In this document: piece after piece, positions 36,917 through 47,872 of the stretch
How positions within the stretch are numbered: the first letter of the stretch is position 1
Layout of the letters: the number at the start of each line of letters is the position of its first letter
Assembly (NCBI GenBank): GCA_008704415.1
Contig: VXIS01000099.1
Coordinates: 62,001-126,000, forward strand
Direction: 5' to 3'
Origin: Sphaerosporella brunnea
Lineage: Eukaryota; Ascomycota; Pezizomycetes; Pezizales; Pyronemataceae
DNA: 64,000 bases
The notes under the pieces: generated by a model
What the model was told of the DNA's origin: nothing
The model's input: only the letters and a program-made list of their open reading frames with translations
The model's database searches: none
Position numbers and translations under genes: made by a program

Positions 36917-38254
36917 TTAATACTCAATCACTCTCTTGATGCCATCAAAGATCCCTACTGGCGTGTTAACGTCCAATCACCCAGAACAAAGTATCATCAG
37001 GGCCAAACTTACTCGCAACATCCGGAACAATCAAGCTTTCAAATACCAAAGGCATGGGGGTATCCCAGCCTGTGATTCTGGTAACAGGTGCCTCCAATCT
37101 CAAAAAGCATCTCTCTTGCACCTCCGCACCGACGCTCTCCCCTATACCACCAGTCCTAGATGCCTCATGCACAACTACACATCTTCCGGTCTTGTTTACG
37201 CTGTCAACCACCGTCTTCTTATCCCACGGATGCACCGTCCTCAAATCGATGACCTCGACCTCGACGCCCAACTTCTCCTTCGCCGCTTTGGCTGCCATCT
37301 CACATGTGTAAACCAATGTACCATAACTGACCAGCGTCACATCCTTGCCTTTCTGCAGTACCTCCGCCTTGCCGATCGGGAGTTCATACTCGCCTACAGG
37401 AACCTCCTCTATGGCTCCACGGTAAAGAATTTTCGGCTCCATGAACACGATCGGGTCCCCTGCTCGCGCCGCAGCTATGAGCAGTCCCTTTGCCTGAATC
37501 GGGCCACGCGGGATAACGACTTTGACGCCCTGCATCCCCAGGAAAAATCCCTCAGGGCTTTGAGAATGGTACAACCCACCGTGGCCTACAGCTCCACACG
37601 GCATCCTGACCACCAGGTTTCCACTATTAAAGCTCTCGGCGCCACCGGAGCGGTACCTCCATTTGCTCGCCTCGTTGTGCAACTGGTCAAACGCGGGAAA
37701 GAGGTAATCCGCGAACTGGATCTCTGGCAAGGCAGTGTACCCAGAGCCAGAGAGACCGATTGCAAAGCCCATGATACCCTGCTCAGTCAGTGGGGTGTTG
37801 AAAACCCGCTGACTGCCGAAACGGTCCAACAGCGTAGTGGTGCAACGGAAGACACCGCCGAAGGATACGTCCTCGCCGAAGATGAGAGATTTTGGGTCAG
37901 TCTCGAGAATGGTGGAAAGGCCGTCGTTGATCGCTTGGTAGAGGTTCAGACGCTTGGTTTTGGAAGATTTTACGCTGTCTGGAAGCTCGGGGAGGGAGAG
38001 CGCTTGCTGCGGAGTTTGGGCAAGGCTGGCACGAGATGAGCAAGCGATTGGGAGGAGGTTAGAGCTTTTGAGGGGAGGTACTAGCTACTGGCATTGAGAT
38101 CGATCGGAAGATTCAGCTTTCGCTTGGTAGTAGGTGCCGCGGGGGAGCTGTAGGATCTTGGACTGGAGCTTGCGGAAACAAAGGCCTTTGCTAAGGATGG
38201 TCGCAAAGAGGAAGAGGAGCTCAAAGAAAGAAGACAACGCCGAGCAGGAACCAT
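36917..38254 (-). CDS. 2-oxoisovalerate dehydrogenase E1 beta subunit, mitochondrial (BCKDHB)
   Basis: This is the beta subunit of the thiamine-diphosphate-dependent E1 of the branched-chain 2-oxoacid dehydrogenase complex in the mitochondrial matrix, used in Val, Leu and Ile breakdown. Exons 38254-38082, 38025-37013 and 36954-36917 give 407 residues. The N-terminus (MVPARRCLLSLSSS, Arg/Ser-rich, few acids) fits a mitochondrial presequence. Conserved parts are IFGEDVSFGGVFRCTT, FNTPLTEQGI, LPEIQFADYLFPAFDQL and GHGGLYHSQSPE. The last exon encodes IFDGIKRVIEY, the family's usual C-terminus. It is divergent from the NDUFAF7-like gene across 279 bp. Confidence 0.95.
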
Positions 38255-38533
38255 TCTGCCGGGTGGATAACTATGGGGGGGTAGGCACTATACAAGAGGA
38301 TTTGCGACGGAGAAGGTGGAGGAGAGGAGAATGGGAGACTCGGACATGATGGTGGTGGATCGCCTATCACCGCTTTCTGTCGGCGGTTGCCAACCTCGTG
38401 ACCTGGGGAAGCTGCCGCCTGGTTAGCCCAGTGTGGCTGGTGAATACCCGGGGTAACTAGGTGGGCCCGTGGCTGGTGCTGGTTAACCCCACCACCACCT
38501 CAGTCAGAAGCGCTCAACACCTTCGACATTCGC
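38255..38533. promoter_or_regulatory. Shared upstream region of BCKDH E1-beta and NDUFAF7-like genes
   Basis: Two genes for mitochondrial proteins point away from each other over 279 bp, so both promoters must lie here. I see a repeated CTGGTTA-type motif near 38410-38485 but no known factor site I can name. Confidence 0.45.
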
Positions 38534-40154
38534 ATGGACACCCCCATCGTGACCTCCCTCTTCCGCCAGCTCTTCCGTCACCCTCCCTGCCCCTGGCGCT
38601 CCGCAGCCCCCCTATCCATCCCGCTCAATGGCGCACGAATAGCAGTACAGCAGCAGCGGCGGACCATCATTGCGGAGCGCGATGACACGAAACGGGCGGC
38701 CTCGGACGGCGAGTGGCATCCCAAATCGCCATTTCTACACATTGATATGACCGAGGAGTTTAAGCGCTATCCGATGGTGACGGCAGCACAGCTAGCGAGC
38801 AGGAAGGAGCGGCCTCGAAGGGTGAAGATGCTGGTGCGGGATTACATCGATGGTTGTTGCTCTGACCTCGTCGGGGGCTGCGCAGTAGATAGCTGATATT
38901 TCCCCACCTCTCTGGGCTCGTGCTTTTGGTAGATGCGCTGTATAACCCCCACTACGGATACTTTTCGAAGCACGCAGTGATCTTTGCGACCAAGGAGCCG
39001 TTTGACTTCACGGCGATGAAGGACGAAATGGAGTTCCATAAGCGATTGGCAGATGAGTATACGCGGTTCGAGGATGAGCTTGATGCGAAAGAACCGAATC
39101 CTCTACGGCAGCTATGGCACACCCCGACAGAGCTATTCAAGCCATACTACGGTGAGGCTATAGCACGGTATCTGGTGACCAATTACAAGCTATCTCTCTA
39201 CCCGTACAACGACTTGATAATCTATGAGATGGGTGCGGGAAACGGTACCATGATGTCTAATATCCTGAACTACATCCGCGAAGCCGACCCGGACGTCTAC
39301 AACCGAACAAAATACAAGGTCATTGAGATCTCGGGGCACCTCGCAGGACTGCAGCGGAAACAGGCGGACTCAAAGGGCCACGCAGACAAGATTGAGATTG
39401 TCAACAAGAGTGTCTTCGACTGGGACACCTACGTGCCAGACCCATGTTTCTTCTTAGCCCTCGAGGTTTTCGACAACTTCGCGCACGACATGATCCGCTA
39501 CGACCCCGAGACCGAGATGCCATACCAGGGCATCGTCCTCTGCGACCAGTACGGTGATTTCCACGATTTCTACATTCCGCAGCTCGACCCTGTGGCGGAA
39601 CGGTTCCTGCGGGTGCGAAACCACGTCGTCCGCAGTCCGTACGAGCATCCTCTCAACACCCCGCGGTTCATAAGAAAGCTCAGGAAAATGCTCCCCGCGG
39701 CTTCGAACCTTACAAAGCCGGAATACATTCCGACCAAGGCCATGATGTTCTTTGATGTCCTGCGTGAACGCTTCCCGGCCCACAGGCTGGTCATGAGTGA
39801 TTTCCACCAGCTGCCGGATAGCGTAGAGGGCGTCAACGCACCTGTTGTGCAGACGCGGTACGAGCGTGAAACCATTGCCGTTACCACGCCCTTCGTAAGC
39901 CCCCCACTCCCAAGCTCACTTACGGGATACTAATCTTCCCACAGGTACAACAAGGATATTTCGACATCTTATTCCCAACTGATTTCGAGGTGATGGATGA
40001 TATGTACAAAGCCCTGACGGGGAAGTTGACAAGGGTGATGAAACATGAAGATTTTATGAGCAAATGGGCGTACTTGGAAGAGACGGAAACGAGGTGTGGA
40101 GAGAACCCGTTGCTCGGATGGTATAAGAATGTGTCGATGCTTAGCTCTGTATAA
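38534..40154 (+). CDS. NDUFAF7-like (DUF185/MidA) protein arginine methyltransferase, mitochondrial
   Basis: Members of this SAM-dependent family (human NDUFAF7, MidA) dimethylate an arginine of the NDUFS2 subunit during complex I assembly; this gene's exact target is inferred. Exons 38534-38852, 38933-39894 and 39945-40154 give 496 residues. The N-terminus is Arg-rich with few acids, like a mitochondrial presequence. VRDYIDGALYNPHYGYFS-type sequence spans the first intron. The SAM-binding loop is IYEMGAGNGTMM, and VKVIEIS-type KYKVIEISGHLAGLQRKQ follows. FFLALEVFDNFAHD matches the family's conserved Glu-Asn segment. The first donor is GTTGTT, a non-consensus form, chosen because it restores the conserved frame. 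Confidence 0.88.
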
Positions 40155-40790
40155 ACCTACCTGCCTTTATTCTTTCGACGGGATGGGGGCGGGGGCGGGG
40201 ATGGAGGGGATTGTGCTATAGATCAAGGAACTGGCGTCTCCGGGATGCTATTTTGCTGCGAATCGGACACTATGACTCAGTAGATGCGTCAATCATCATC
40301 TTCCCCAGGTAAGTACTTTCTCTGCCAGTGGGCCATCAGCGTAGGTACAACACCCTGCTAGCAAGCAGATAGGCACGCGAGACGTTAAGGGGTTGGGTGC
40401 TGCTAGACGGTGCGCATTTATGGTACGTTTACTTGCATTGACGGGCGATCACAAGAGAGCACTCGGGGACTGGTGATACTTGGTGAAGGTTTAGTTTGAT
40501 TCTGCTTCGCACTGACGAACGCCAGTTGTATCCTTCAACAACGCTTCCCGAAGTAGGCACACGCTTTCCCCCCCCCTTTAGTCAACCTTCCTCGAGGTGT
40601 ACTTCCTGCAAATTCGAAGCTGGAGTTCCGGCTGCTCCGCTCAAATCATCTTTCCGTTGATCCGAGGCCATTGAGTGAGTGAAGCAGGTCGACCATCTCA
40701 AATAAATACATGGAAAGACGCCTTCTTTCTACCAAAACAATATCCAATACCCAGCCAAGCCGACCGACCTATAAGCTAAACGCAAATTAC
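40155..40790. other. Convergent intergenic (NDUFAF7-like and Scm3 3' ends)
   Basis: No gene is visible. It contains a short GGGGC-type repeat near 40186-40210 and a C-run near 40570. It holds the 3' untranslated regions of two converging genes. Confidence 0.45.
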
Positions 40791-42866
40791 CTATACAGAC
40801 AAATCCATAGCACTTATACACTTGAAGCAAAACCGGCGGCACATGTATCCTTTAGTTCCGCACGGTCGCTTGACCTTTTTTGCTGAGATCATCTCGACGT
40901 CGGAGTCCTCGGCTAGAGGTAGTGTTGACTCGGCCGGGGCCTCAACGACGGGTGGGCTGGGTTTTTGAAACGACCTTTGGGCGGGCTCCTTGGTAGTAGG
41001 CACGGGAGTTTCTGGAGATGGGCCTTCCATTGATTCCGGCTTTTCGTTAGGCTCGGATCCATCACGATCAACAGGTTTCTGAGCCAAGTCGCTGTGCTTT
41101 GCCTCCCGAGCCTCAGCAGCGGGACCAATGGACCGTACCGAAGATCCTGCGCCCACCCCCACTGGCTTTGACGACGATGCTTGTCCAGTCTCCGCGGCAG
41201 GGGAGTCCGTCTTTCCGTCAACTTTATCGGATGTCGTCTTTTCTGTTGACTCCCTATCCTTGGCCGGAAGCTCCGCTGTAACCGGAGAAGATTTCTTTGC
41301 CTCCTCTTTTTTTGGCTCAACCTTCTGATTGTCCAATTCCTCCATGAAGAAATCCAACAACGCAGAACCCCTACGTCCCGGCGTGGTTGTCCAACCTGGT
41401 GTTCGCGGCCCATCCTTCTGCTTCGTCTGTGGAATGAGAGGATTAGCCCTACTAGGAGTACCTGCGTCCTTTCTCTGCCTTTTGGCGGGCGTGGTGTGAA
41501 CTTCATGTTTCAAAGCCTTGACGATAGGGCTTTCGGCAAACAATGGAGTCTGAGGTATCAGGGCTGTAGGTGTTCGAATCGGAAAGTTGAAAGGGGTACC
41601 ATCGGGATGCTCATCATCCCAGAGGGGACTAAAGAAGGGGTCATTGTGGGACTTGGACCATGGGTTGAGGGTCACTGGAGGTACGCTTCGGGGGATAGGC
41701 TTGAATGTGGGTGTAGGGATAGAAAAGCGCTTTGGGGTGAAGGGGATGTGCTGTCGCCTTGAACTGGTTGGTATCGGTGTGCCGGCGGCGGACACTGGCG
41801 TGGGTGCGGCGTGTGATTGTAGCTCGTCCTCGGAGTCGTCGCCAGCCACGATAGAGATTGACAGCCGGCTTTCTTTGCCTTTTCCTTTGCCTATGGATTT
41901 TGTGGGTGTCGATTTCGCTGCTATTGGAGAGGCAAGCTTGCGATATAGTGAGGATATGCTCGGTGAGTCGGGTGAACATAATTCGTCCATCTCGCTGTCT
42001 GGTATGACTATGGTCATGGTCTTCCGCTTCTTTCTACTCGGTTCTGGAGTCGATGGCATGGACTCTTTCGAACCATACTTCGCTACCTCTGCGGTTTGTC
42101 CCTTCGATGTGCTCGACTTCGTCGACTTGGAGCGGGAGTCGAGCGGCGGCATGGACGGACTCGACGACTTCGCGTTGGAGGGTATGTCCTTAGGTTCTCT
42201 GAAGCTTCGCATAGCTTTGAGTACAGCGGGGCCGTAGGATCCCAACTGCGCCAGCAAAAAATCATCTGACGGAAGTTGGGTCAAAAGCGGTGCTTGGGGG
42301 TCTTCGGGACTTGAAGGTACGCCGTCCGAAGAGCTCGCGTCGGCGGGGACGGAGCCATTAATTAAAGAGCCGAAAGGTAGAGCTTTTGTCCCCTTTGACT
42401 CACAACGCCCACACGTCCCGCTTTCGCTATCCTCGCAAGCCGCGCAAACGTCCTCCTCATTATCGTCGCGCTTTCTCTTCTTGCTCTTGCTCTTGGGTGG
42501 CCTATCTGGATTCAAAAAATCTCCCCATCGGAACACCTCGTCGTCGGACACCAGCTCGCTTTCGTCTTGCATTCCCCTCAGGTGCCCGTTGTCCACGACT
42601 ATCTCTCCAGTTACCGGGTCGATCTCGTCCGCGATATCGTCGAAATTCTGCCCATACTTTTGGAATATCAACTCCCACGAGCTCTTGAGCCGGTCACTAA
42701 CCAGCTCACGCTCTCTTGCGAGTTCGGCGTCTGCAAGCGCTTTCTGTTTGGCTTCGGAGACGGGCGTTGCGGAGTTCCGAGGCGTCTTCTTTTTGAGAAC
42801 GCTCTTGGCACTTTTGGGGGTATTCGCGCGTGGGGCCGGCGTGCGCGGTGTTCGCGGTGCCACCAT
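40791..42866 (-). CDS. scm3: Centromere protein Scm3 (CENP-A/Cse4 chaperone)
   Basis: Scm3 (HJURP relative) delivers the centromeric histone H3 variant to centromeres. One exon encodes 691 residues. The signature lies at about residues 59-99: RLKSSWELIFQKYGQNFDDI then DEIDPVTGEIVVDNGHLRGM. Around residue 140 there is a Cys4 cluster (VCAACEDSESGTCGRCES). Four more cysteines lie near the C-terminus (PCGTKGYMCRRFCFKC), a second potential zinc site. The long middle is Ser/Pro/Lys-rich and disordered in character. It is divergent from the Spartan-like gene over a short shared promoter. Confidence 0.85.
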   Translation of the reverse strand: MVAPRTPRTPAPRANTPKSAKSVLKKKTPRNSATPVSEAKQKALADAELARERELVSDRLKSSWELIFQKYGQNFDDIADEIDPVTGEIVVDNGHLRGMQDESELVSDDEVFRWGDFLNPDRPPKSKSKKRKRDDNEEDVCAACEDSESGTCGRCESKGTKALPFGSLINGSVPADASSSDGVPSSPEDPQAPLLTQLPSDDFLLAQLGSYGPAVLKAMRSFREPKDIPSNAKSSSPSMPPLDSRSKSTKSSTSKGQTAEVAKYGSKESMPSTPEPSRKKRKTMTIVIPDSEMDELCSPDSPSISSLYRKLASPIAAKSTPTKSIGKGKGKESRLSISIVAGDDSEDELQSHAAPTPVSAAGTPIPTSSRRQHIPFTPKRFSIPTPTFKPIPRSVPPVTLNPWSKSHNDPFFSPLWDDEHPDGTPFNFPIRTPTALIPQTPLFAESPIVKALKHEVHTTPAKRQRKDAGTPSRANPLIPQTKQKDGPRTPGWTTTPGRRGSALLDFFMEELDNQKVEPKKEEAKKSSPVTAELPAKDRESTEKTTSDKVDGKTDSPAAETGQASSSKPVGVGAGSSVRSIGPAAEAREAKHSDLAQKPVDRDGSEPNEKPESMEGPSPETPVPTTKEPAQRSFQKPSPPVVEAPAESTLPLAEDSDVEMISAKKVKRPCGTKGYMCRRFCFKCISAMDLSV

Positions 42867-43145
42867 CGTGTGTTTGATGTTTGTGTAGTGACGGTAGAGT
42901 GAGTAGCTTCGAGAAGGGAGTTGGGGATCCGAGGACTGGGAATCGAAGTAGCGGTCAAGTCATTCATTCATTCCCTTCGTCGGATTGACGGTGAATGATG
43001 GTGGTGAACAAAGAAAGAAGTGAATGAGATAGCCCTCAACGACGTGAAGCAACACCAACAACGTGACCAATTGCCGGCTTCGCCTCTGCTCCGCCATCAC
43101 CACCACCGCCAACAAAGAAACTGCGACAGTCCCCGTCCGTCAAAA
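42867..43145. promoter_or_regulatory. Shared upstream region of scm3 and the Spartan-like gene
   Basis: The two start codons lie 279 bp apart and diverge, so both promoters fall in this interval. If the upstream ATG at 43020 is used for the Spartan-like gene, the gap shrinks to about 150 bp. A GACCAATTG (CCAAT-like) site lies near 43067. Confidence 0.4.
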
Positions 43146-44162
43146 ATGCCACTCCTGTCAGACGATGAAGCCGCGACCATCGCCATCGCAACATTCAACC
43201 CCGACTCCCCCCTCACGGACCCTTCACCAGCGCAGATCGCCGCGATATCCACTGTTGCCAGCGAACTGTCCTCCACCGCGCCCTTCATCGAAGACCTCAC
43301 AACCCTCTTCGACGCCTATTCGACCCTCTACTTCTGCTCTCTCCTGCAGCCCACCACAACGCTAGCATGGTCAACGCGGATGACCTCCTGCGCCGGCACC
43401 TGTTCCCTCGCCCTTGACAAACTCACCAAGCATCCCAAGCACCCGCGCGAATGCATCATCCGGCTCTCCGAGCCACTGCTCAAGTTCCGTCCGCGAGAAG
43501 ACACGATAAACACGCTGCTGCACGAGATGATACATGCATATCTGTTCGTCGCTGGCGGGAAACATGTGCGTGGGGACGACCCGACAGGTCATGGCTCGGG
43601 ATTTCAGAGAATGGCGTTCGCGATCAATCAACACGGCGGATATGAAATTACCACAACACATACGTTCCATGTCGAGGTCGAAAATTACCAGACACACGTG
43701 TGGCAGTGTACTGGTAGCTGCAGGGAGTCGCCGCCGTATTTTGGAATTTTAAAGAGAGCGATGAATCGGCCCCCGGGACCCAGCGATAGTTGGTACGAGG
43801 ATCATCGAAAGAAATGTAATGGGGGAATTTGGGTGAAGATTTCGGAGCCACCGCCGAAAGAGAAGAAGAGGAAAACGACGCAGAAGAATAAGATCGATCA
43901 GTGGATTGAGAAAGGCGGTCAGGCGTCGTCGTCGAAATATGACGAGCTGCAACATAATAAATTCGGTGCGAGCAAGGTGGCCACCAAGAGGAAACTACCG
44001 ACAGGCGGTATAGATGACAGCGTAAAACGGCCAAGGGCCATGAATGAGGATAAGCCGAATATGGATGTGCCGCAGCCCGACATGGTGGACTGTCCAGTTT
44101 GTCCAGCACGACTATTGGAAGTAGATGTCAATGCACATCTTGATGAAGTGCATGGCTTCTGA
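43146..44162 (+). CDS. SprT-family DNA-dependent metalloprotease (Spartan/DVC1-like)
   Basis: Spartan proteases degrade proteins crosslinked to DNA during replication. One exon gives 338 residues from the ATG at 43146; an in-frame ATG at 43020 would add 42 poorly ordered residues, and I prefer the shorter start because of its CAAAAATG context. The zinc metalloprotease motif is HEMIHAYLFV at about residues 126-135, with the third ligand region in GHGSGFQRMA. The SprT zinc-ribbon part shows WQCTGSC and KKCNG. A C-terminal UBZ4-type finger (DCPVCPARL with a later NAHLDEVHGF, about residues 315-338) should bind ubiquitin. Basic Lys-rich stretches between could bind DNA. Confidence 0.92.
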   Translation: MPLLSDDEAATIAIATFNPDSPLTDPSPAQIAAISTVASELSSTAPFIEDLTTLFDAYSTLYFCSLLQPTTTLAWSTRMTSCAGTCSLALDKLTKHPKHPRECIIRLSEPLLKFRPREDTINTLLHEMIHAYLFVAGGKHVRGDDPTGHGSGFQRMAFAINQHGGYEITTTHTFHVEVENYQTHVWQCTGSCRESPPYFGILKRAMNRPPGPSDSWYEDHRKKCNGGIWVKISEPPPKEKKRKTTQKNKIDQWIEKGGQASSSKYDELQHNKFGASKVATKRKLPTGGIDDSVKRPRAMNEDKPNMDVPQPDMVDCPVCPARLLEVDVNAHLDEVHGF

Positions 44163-45916
44163 CGGCCTATCATTCCTACGGATAGCTATTTAACTCTCGA
44201 CACGCCAGCTCTCAGCAGCCACTTTTACAAGCTTATTCGATTTTATAATACACGAGTCTGTCAGCACACTATCATGAGTAGGTGGATAACATGAAGGATG
44301 GCACTCCCTTCCCCCGAGCTGGGATGGATATGGTCCATATTTTGGCGAAGACCTTTGAGATGGTGCTCGGAGCTAACTCAACCGTCATATAAGACGCATG
44401 CCTGAAAAGTTCGTACTTGAACATCATGTCTTTAGCTGAACAGCTGGAGGGTTGAGAGATATACGATGTTCTCCTTTTGCTGTTCCCGGCCATTGGACCA
44501 GCATCGTCTAGGCCAGGCTCAATACGCTTGTGAGTGATATACGGTGAAACTAGCATCCAAGTGCGTGCTCCTGCCCCCCCTCCCAAATAAAACCGTTCCG
44601 CCTCATACCTTCGTACCGTTACAACTGACCTGTTTACCTATAAAAAGTCTCAAGACCCATGGCCATCACTACCGTGAATACAAACCTTCCAGTGAACGGG
44701 GTTTATGGACGCCCAGAGGAGTTCTCGTCGCAGGTAAATAGGCATGGCACCAGTCAAGAATATGCAGCGCCGAAACTGAAGGGACTGTTCAACAAGCGGC
44801 TCTTGAAACTCGTTCGATTGGTGTGGGTGCTTTCACATGAGTTACCAGTGTTCGATTGGGCTTGAATCGCCGCCGCTGGCGGTATCCATTGAATAGCAAA
44901 GCCAACCTGTACAGCTTGAGATTTCCGCTGGCTCCTCCCTTCTCTCCACATCTATCCGATCCCGACACCACCACCGACAACAACATACCAAAAGCACCCA
45001 TCAACTCCATCCTCAAGCTTTCCTCCTCTTCTTCCACCCCGAAGAAGAAGACAAGCCACGTTTTCTTCAGTGTCAGGGTGTGGGACAATCAGATCATCTG
45101 TCTAGCACCTTGACCCCGCCCGCAAATCCGCCATTCGCGAACTCAACCTAGAGATGCTGTCGTCGACAAGTCGATTTTTGTGTGCATGTGCACACCGCAA
45201 AAAGCGTCGATCGTGTTCTCGTCTGTGGGCCGAAGCCTTTTACTGACAGCGAGTTCGAGCGCAACGGCGCCCACATCAAGATTACAGTCAAGCGCCTGGA
45301 GAGCTAGGGTCTGTTAATTGGCCACCAGTACGAAGGTCGATGAGATGTCATGGCTGGTCAGGAGGGGATTTAGATGATGGAGGATGAGGTCCTGGATGAT
45401 GATGAAGACGACGGCCACTACGACTGGGTAACGGGGATTGGAGCTAATAAGGACGAGCCTGAGCTTTCTGAGCTCGACTCCGACGAGTTCAAGGTCTGGA
45501 TGTTTGTAAGAGATGCCTTTCTTGTTGATTTCTTGTTCTTCGCTGTATGTTGTGCGGCTATTTATTTTTTCAAGAAATCTTTCCGTGCGACATCAGCCAA
45601 ATAGAAATACTTATGCAATTGTTGGATATGCATCTCTCTACTCACCTTAGAGACTAGATAAAGCGGCTCTACATAGCTTGCAGTATAGCTGGATCGCTCG
45701 AGCCTTCGTATAGTACCTTGCGCGCGGCAGTGTCGCGTAAAGTAGGCGCTGATTAGGTATGACGTAACAGATATGCGCGTCTCCGTGCGACAGCCCAGGG
45801 GCTGCATTTCTGCGCGCCCACAAGTTCATTTCCTCTCCATTTACTGTATCTATTCCAATTCAAACATCTCAACATTGTCCTTTTCTCATCACTAGAGTAT
45901 AAAAACGTCTTTCGGG
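44163..45916. other. Unassigned region with several short open segments
   Basis: I recognise no intact gene. A segment at 44659-44733 begins ATG and ends in a good donor (TCGCAG then GTAAAT). A 3' end-like segment at about 45187-45307 reads SVDRVLVCGPKPFTDSEFER and ends KITVKRLES before a stop. An acidic frame at 45374-45604 ends in one hydrophobic stretch (FLFFAVCCAAIYFF). These could be pieces of one spliced or decayed gene, but I could not build a consistent model. Confidence 0.35.
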
Positions 45917-47872
45917 ATGGCCTCAACATGGGCAGGCACCTCCTCGATTGCGGGTTCTACTGAGAGCTTGCGCATGATATTGTTGACTGTTAGTTTGACG
46001 GGTGTACAGCTTGGTAAGTCATTCCCCACCATTGGAGAGCGGCTTGTCTGATGTCTGAATAGTATGGGGTGTTGAGATGGCTTGTTCGTTCCCTCAGGTC
46101 CCCAACACTACTAGGTAGGAGTTCGTCGTTGACTTGAGCTTGCGAAGACTGCGCACCTTACCTTCTCTCCCTCGGCCTCACAAAAAGCTTGATGTCGCTC
46201 ATCTGGAACGTCGGACCGATCTCAGGGATGATATGCCAACCGATCGTCGGGGTGTTAGCAGACCGCAACACGAGCCGCTGGGGGCGTCGACGTCCCATTC
46301 TCGTGATCGGCAGCCTATGTGTCGGAGCGGCACTCCTGACCCTCGGGTGGACTCGCGAGATAGTAGGATTATTCATACCTGCCGGGGACACGGCAAGCAC
46401 AATCACAATCCTGATGACGGTGTTGATGATCTACATAATCGACTTCGCGATCAATGCGGTGCAGGCTTGTTGTAGAGCGCTGATTGTGGATACGCTCCCC
46501 ATCTCGCAGCAACAGCAGGGAAGCGCTTGGGCTAGCAGAATGATTGCTGTGGGGAATATTATGGGGTATTTTGCGGGGATGGTAAATTTGAGGGGGTTTT
46601 TTGGGGACGCGTTGGGCGATACCCAGTTTAAACAGCTTATGGTGGTCAGTGCTGTCATGCTCTTGGTTTGTGTTGGTATCACTTGCGCAGCGGTGAAAGA
46701 GAGGGTGCTCTTGTCTAGGAAGGATACCGGGTCGGGGGTCAGGCATACGTTCAAAGTTATTTGGCATGCACTTTTTCATCTACCGCGGAACATCTGGGCT
46801 ATGTAAGTGGCCGAAGTGAGGGACACAGGACGGGGGGCGACTGCTAACAGCAACAGCTGCATCGTTCTGTTCTGGGCCTGGGTCGGTTGGTTTCCCTTCC
46901 AAGTCTACAGCACCACCTTTGTAGGCGAGGTGTTGAAGCGCTACGACACCAGCCAACAGTCCTCAACCGGGTCTTCGCATGATAAATTGGGCGAGATTGC
47001 ACGGGTAGGAAGCACGGCCTTAGTCCTCTTCTCCTGCGTCTCACTCGTAGCCTCCGTGGCGCTGCCGTGGGTCGTAGAGTCTCCTCCTAGCGATGAACTC
47101 CACCACAAGAAAATACCGTCCAAAGGCTTCTTTGCGCGGTGTCTTAGAAGAATTGGGCCGTACAAACCAGACCTCACTTCGGTTTGGGTGTGGGGTCATA
47201 TTTTTTTTGCTGGTCTCATGTTTTTGACGCTGTTCGCGGCGTCGGTCAGCTTTGCAACTTCCTTAGTCGCGCTGAGTGGAGTGTGAGTATCCATTTGTGG
47301 AGGTATGGAATGATGAGTCGATGACTGATGAAAACAGTGCATGGGCGCTCATGACCTGGGCCCCATTCTCAATCGTAGGAGAAGAGATCCAGAGGCTTAG
47401 CGGAGATCGGCCGCGTTTGCATGGCCGCGCCGCGTCTTCAGCCGGACGATATGAGCCCGTTGCTGTAGCGGAGGAGGGGGAGGAGGGGGAGGAGGAGGAC
47501 ATGGTCGAGATGAGCGCCCGTCGGGTATCCATAGACTTGGAGGCATCCAGCAGCAACGCCCTGACTAATGAGCTCTCCGGAGTGTAGTAAGTCCACCAGC
47601 CGCCCCTTCCCCCGTGCTTGACGCTGACTCCTAGTGATAGCTTGGGGATCTTGAATATCTTTGCGTGCCTGCCGCAGATGGTGGGATCGTTCATATCCTT
47701 CGTCGTGTTTTCGATATTGGAACCAGGGAAGAGCCCGGAGTTTTCTGAGGACACTGAACCCGTTGAGGCCCATAAGGAAGGTGTCAATGCTATTGCTGTG
47801 TGCTTGGGGATTGGAGGCGTGTGCACACTCATAGCGGCACATTATACCGTCAAGTTTAAGAGCGATAGGTAG
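45917..47872 (+). CDS. GPH/SUT-type sugar transporter (sucrose/alpha-glucoside:H+ symporter-like)
   Basis: This is a 12-helix plasma-membrane sugar-proton symporter like plant and fission-yeast Sut1. Six exons (45917-46013, 46063-46083, 46148-46802, 46857-47282, 47338-47586, 47641-47872) give 559 residues. Exon 2 is only 21 nt and produces WGVEMAYCAPYLLSLGL across its joins. The loop after helix 2-3 carries RWGRRRPILVIGS. FWAWVGWFPFQVYSTTFVG and AWALMTWAPFSIVGEEIQ are conserved helices. An acidic run (EEGEEGEEEDMVEM) lies in the loop before the last two helices. Substrate is inferred from family only. Confidence 0.9.
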
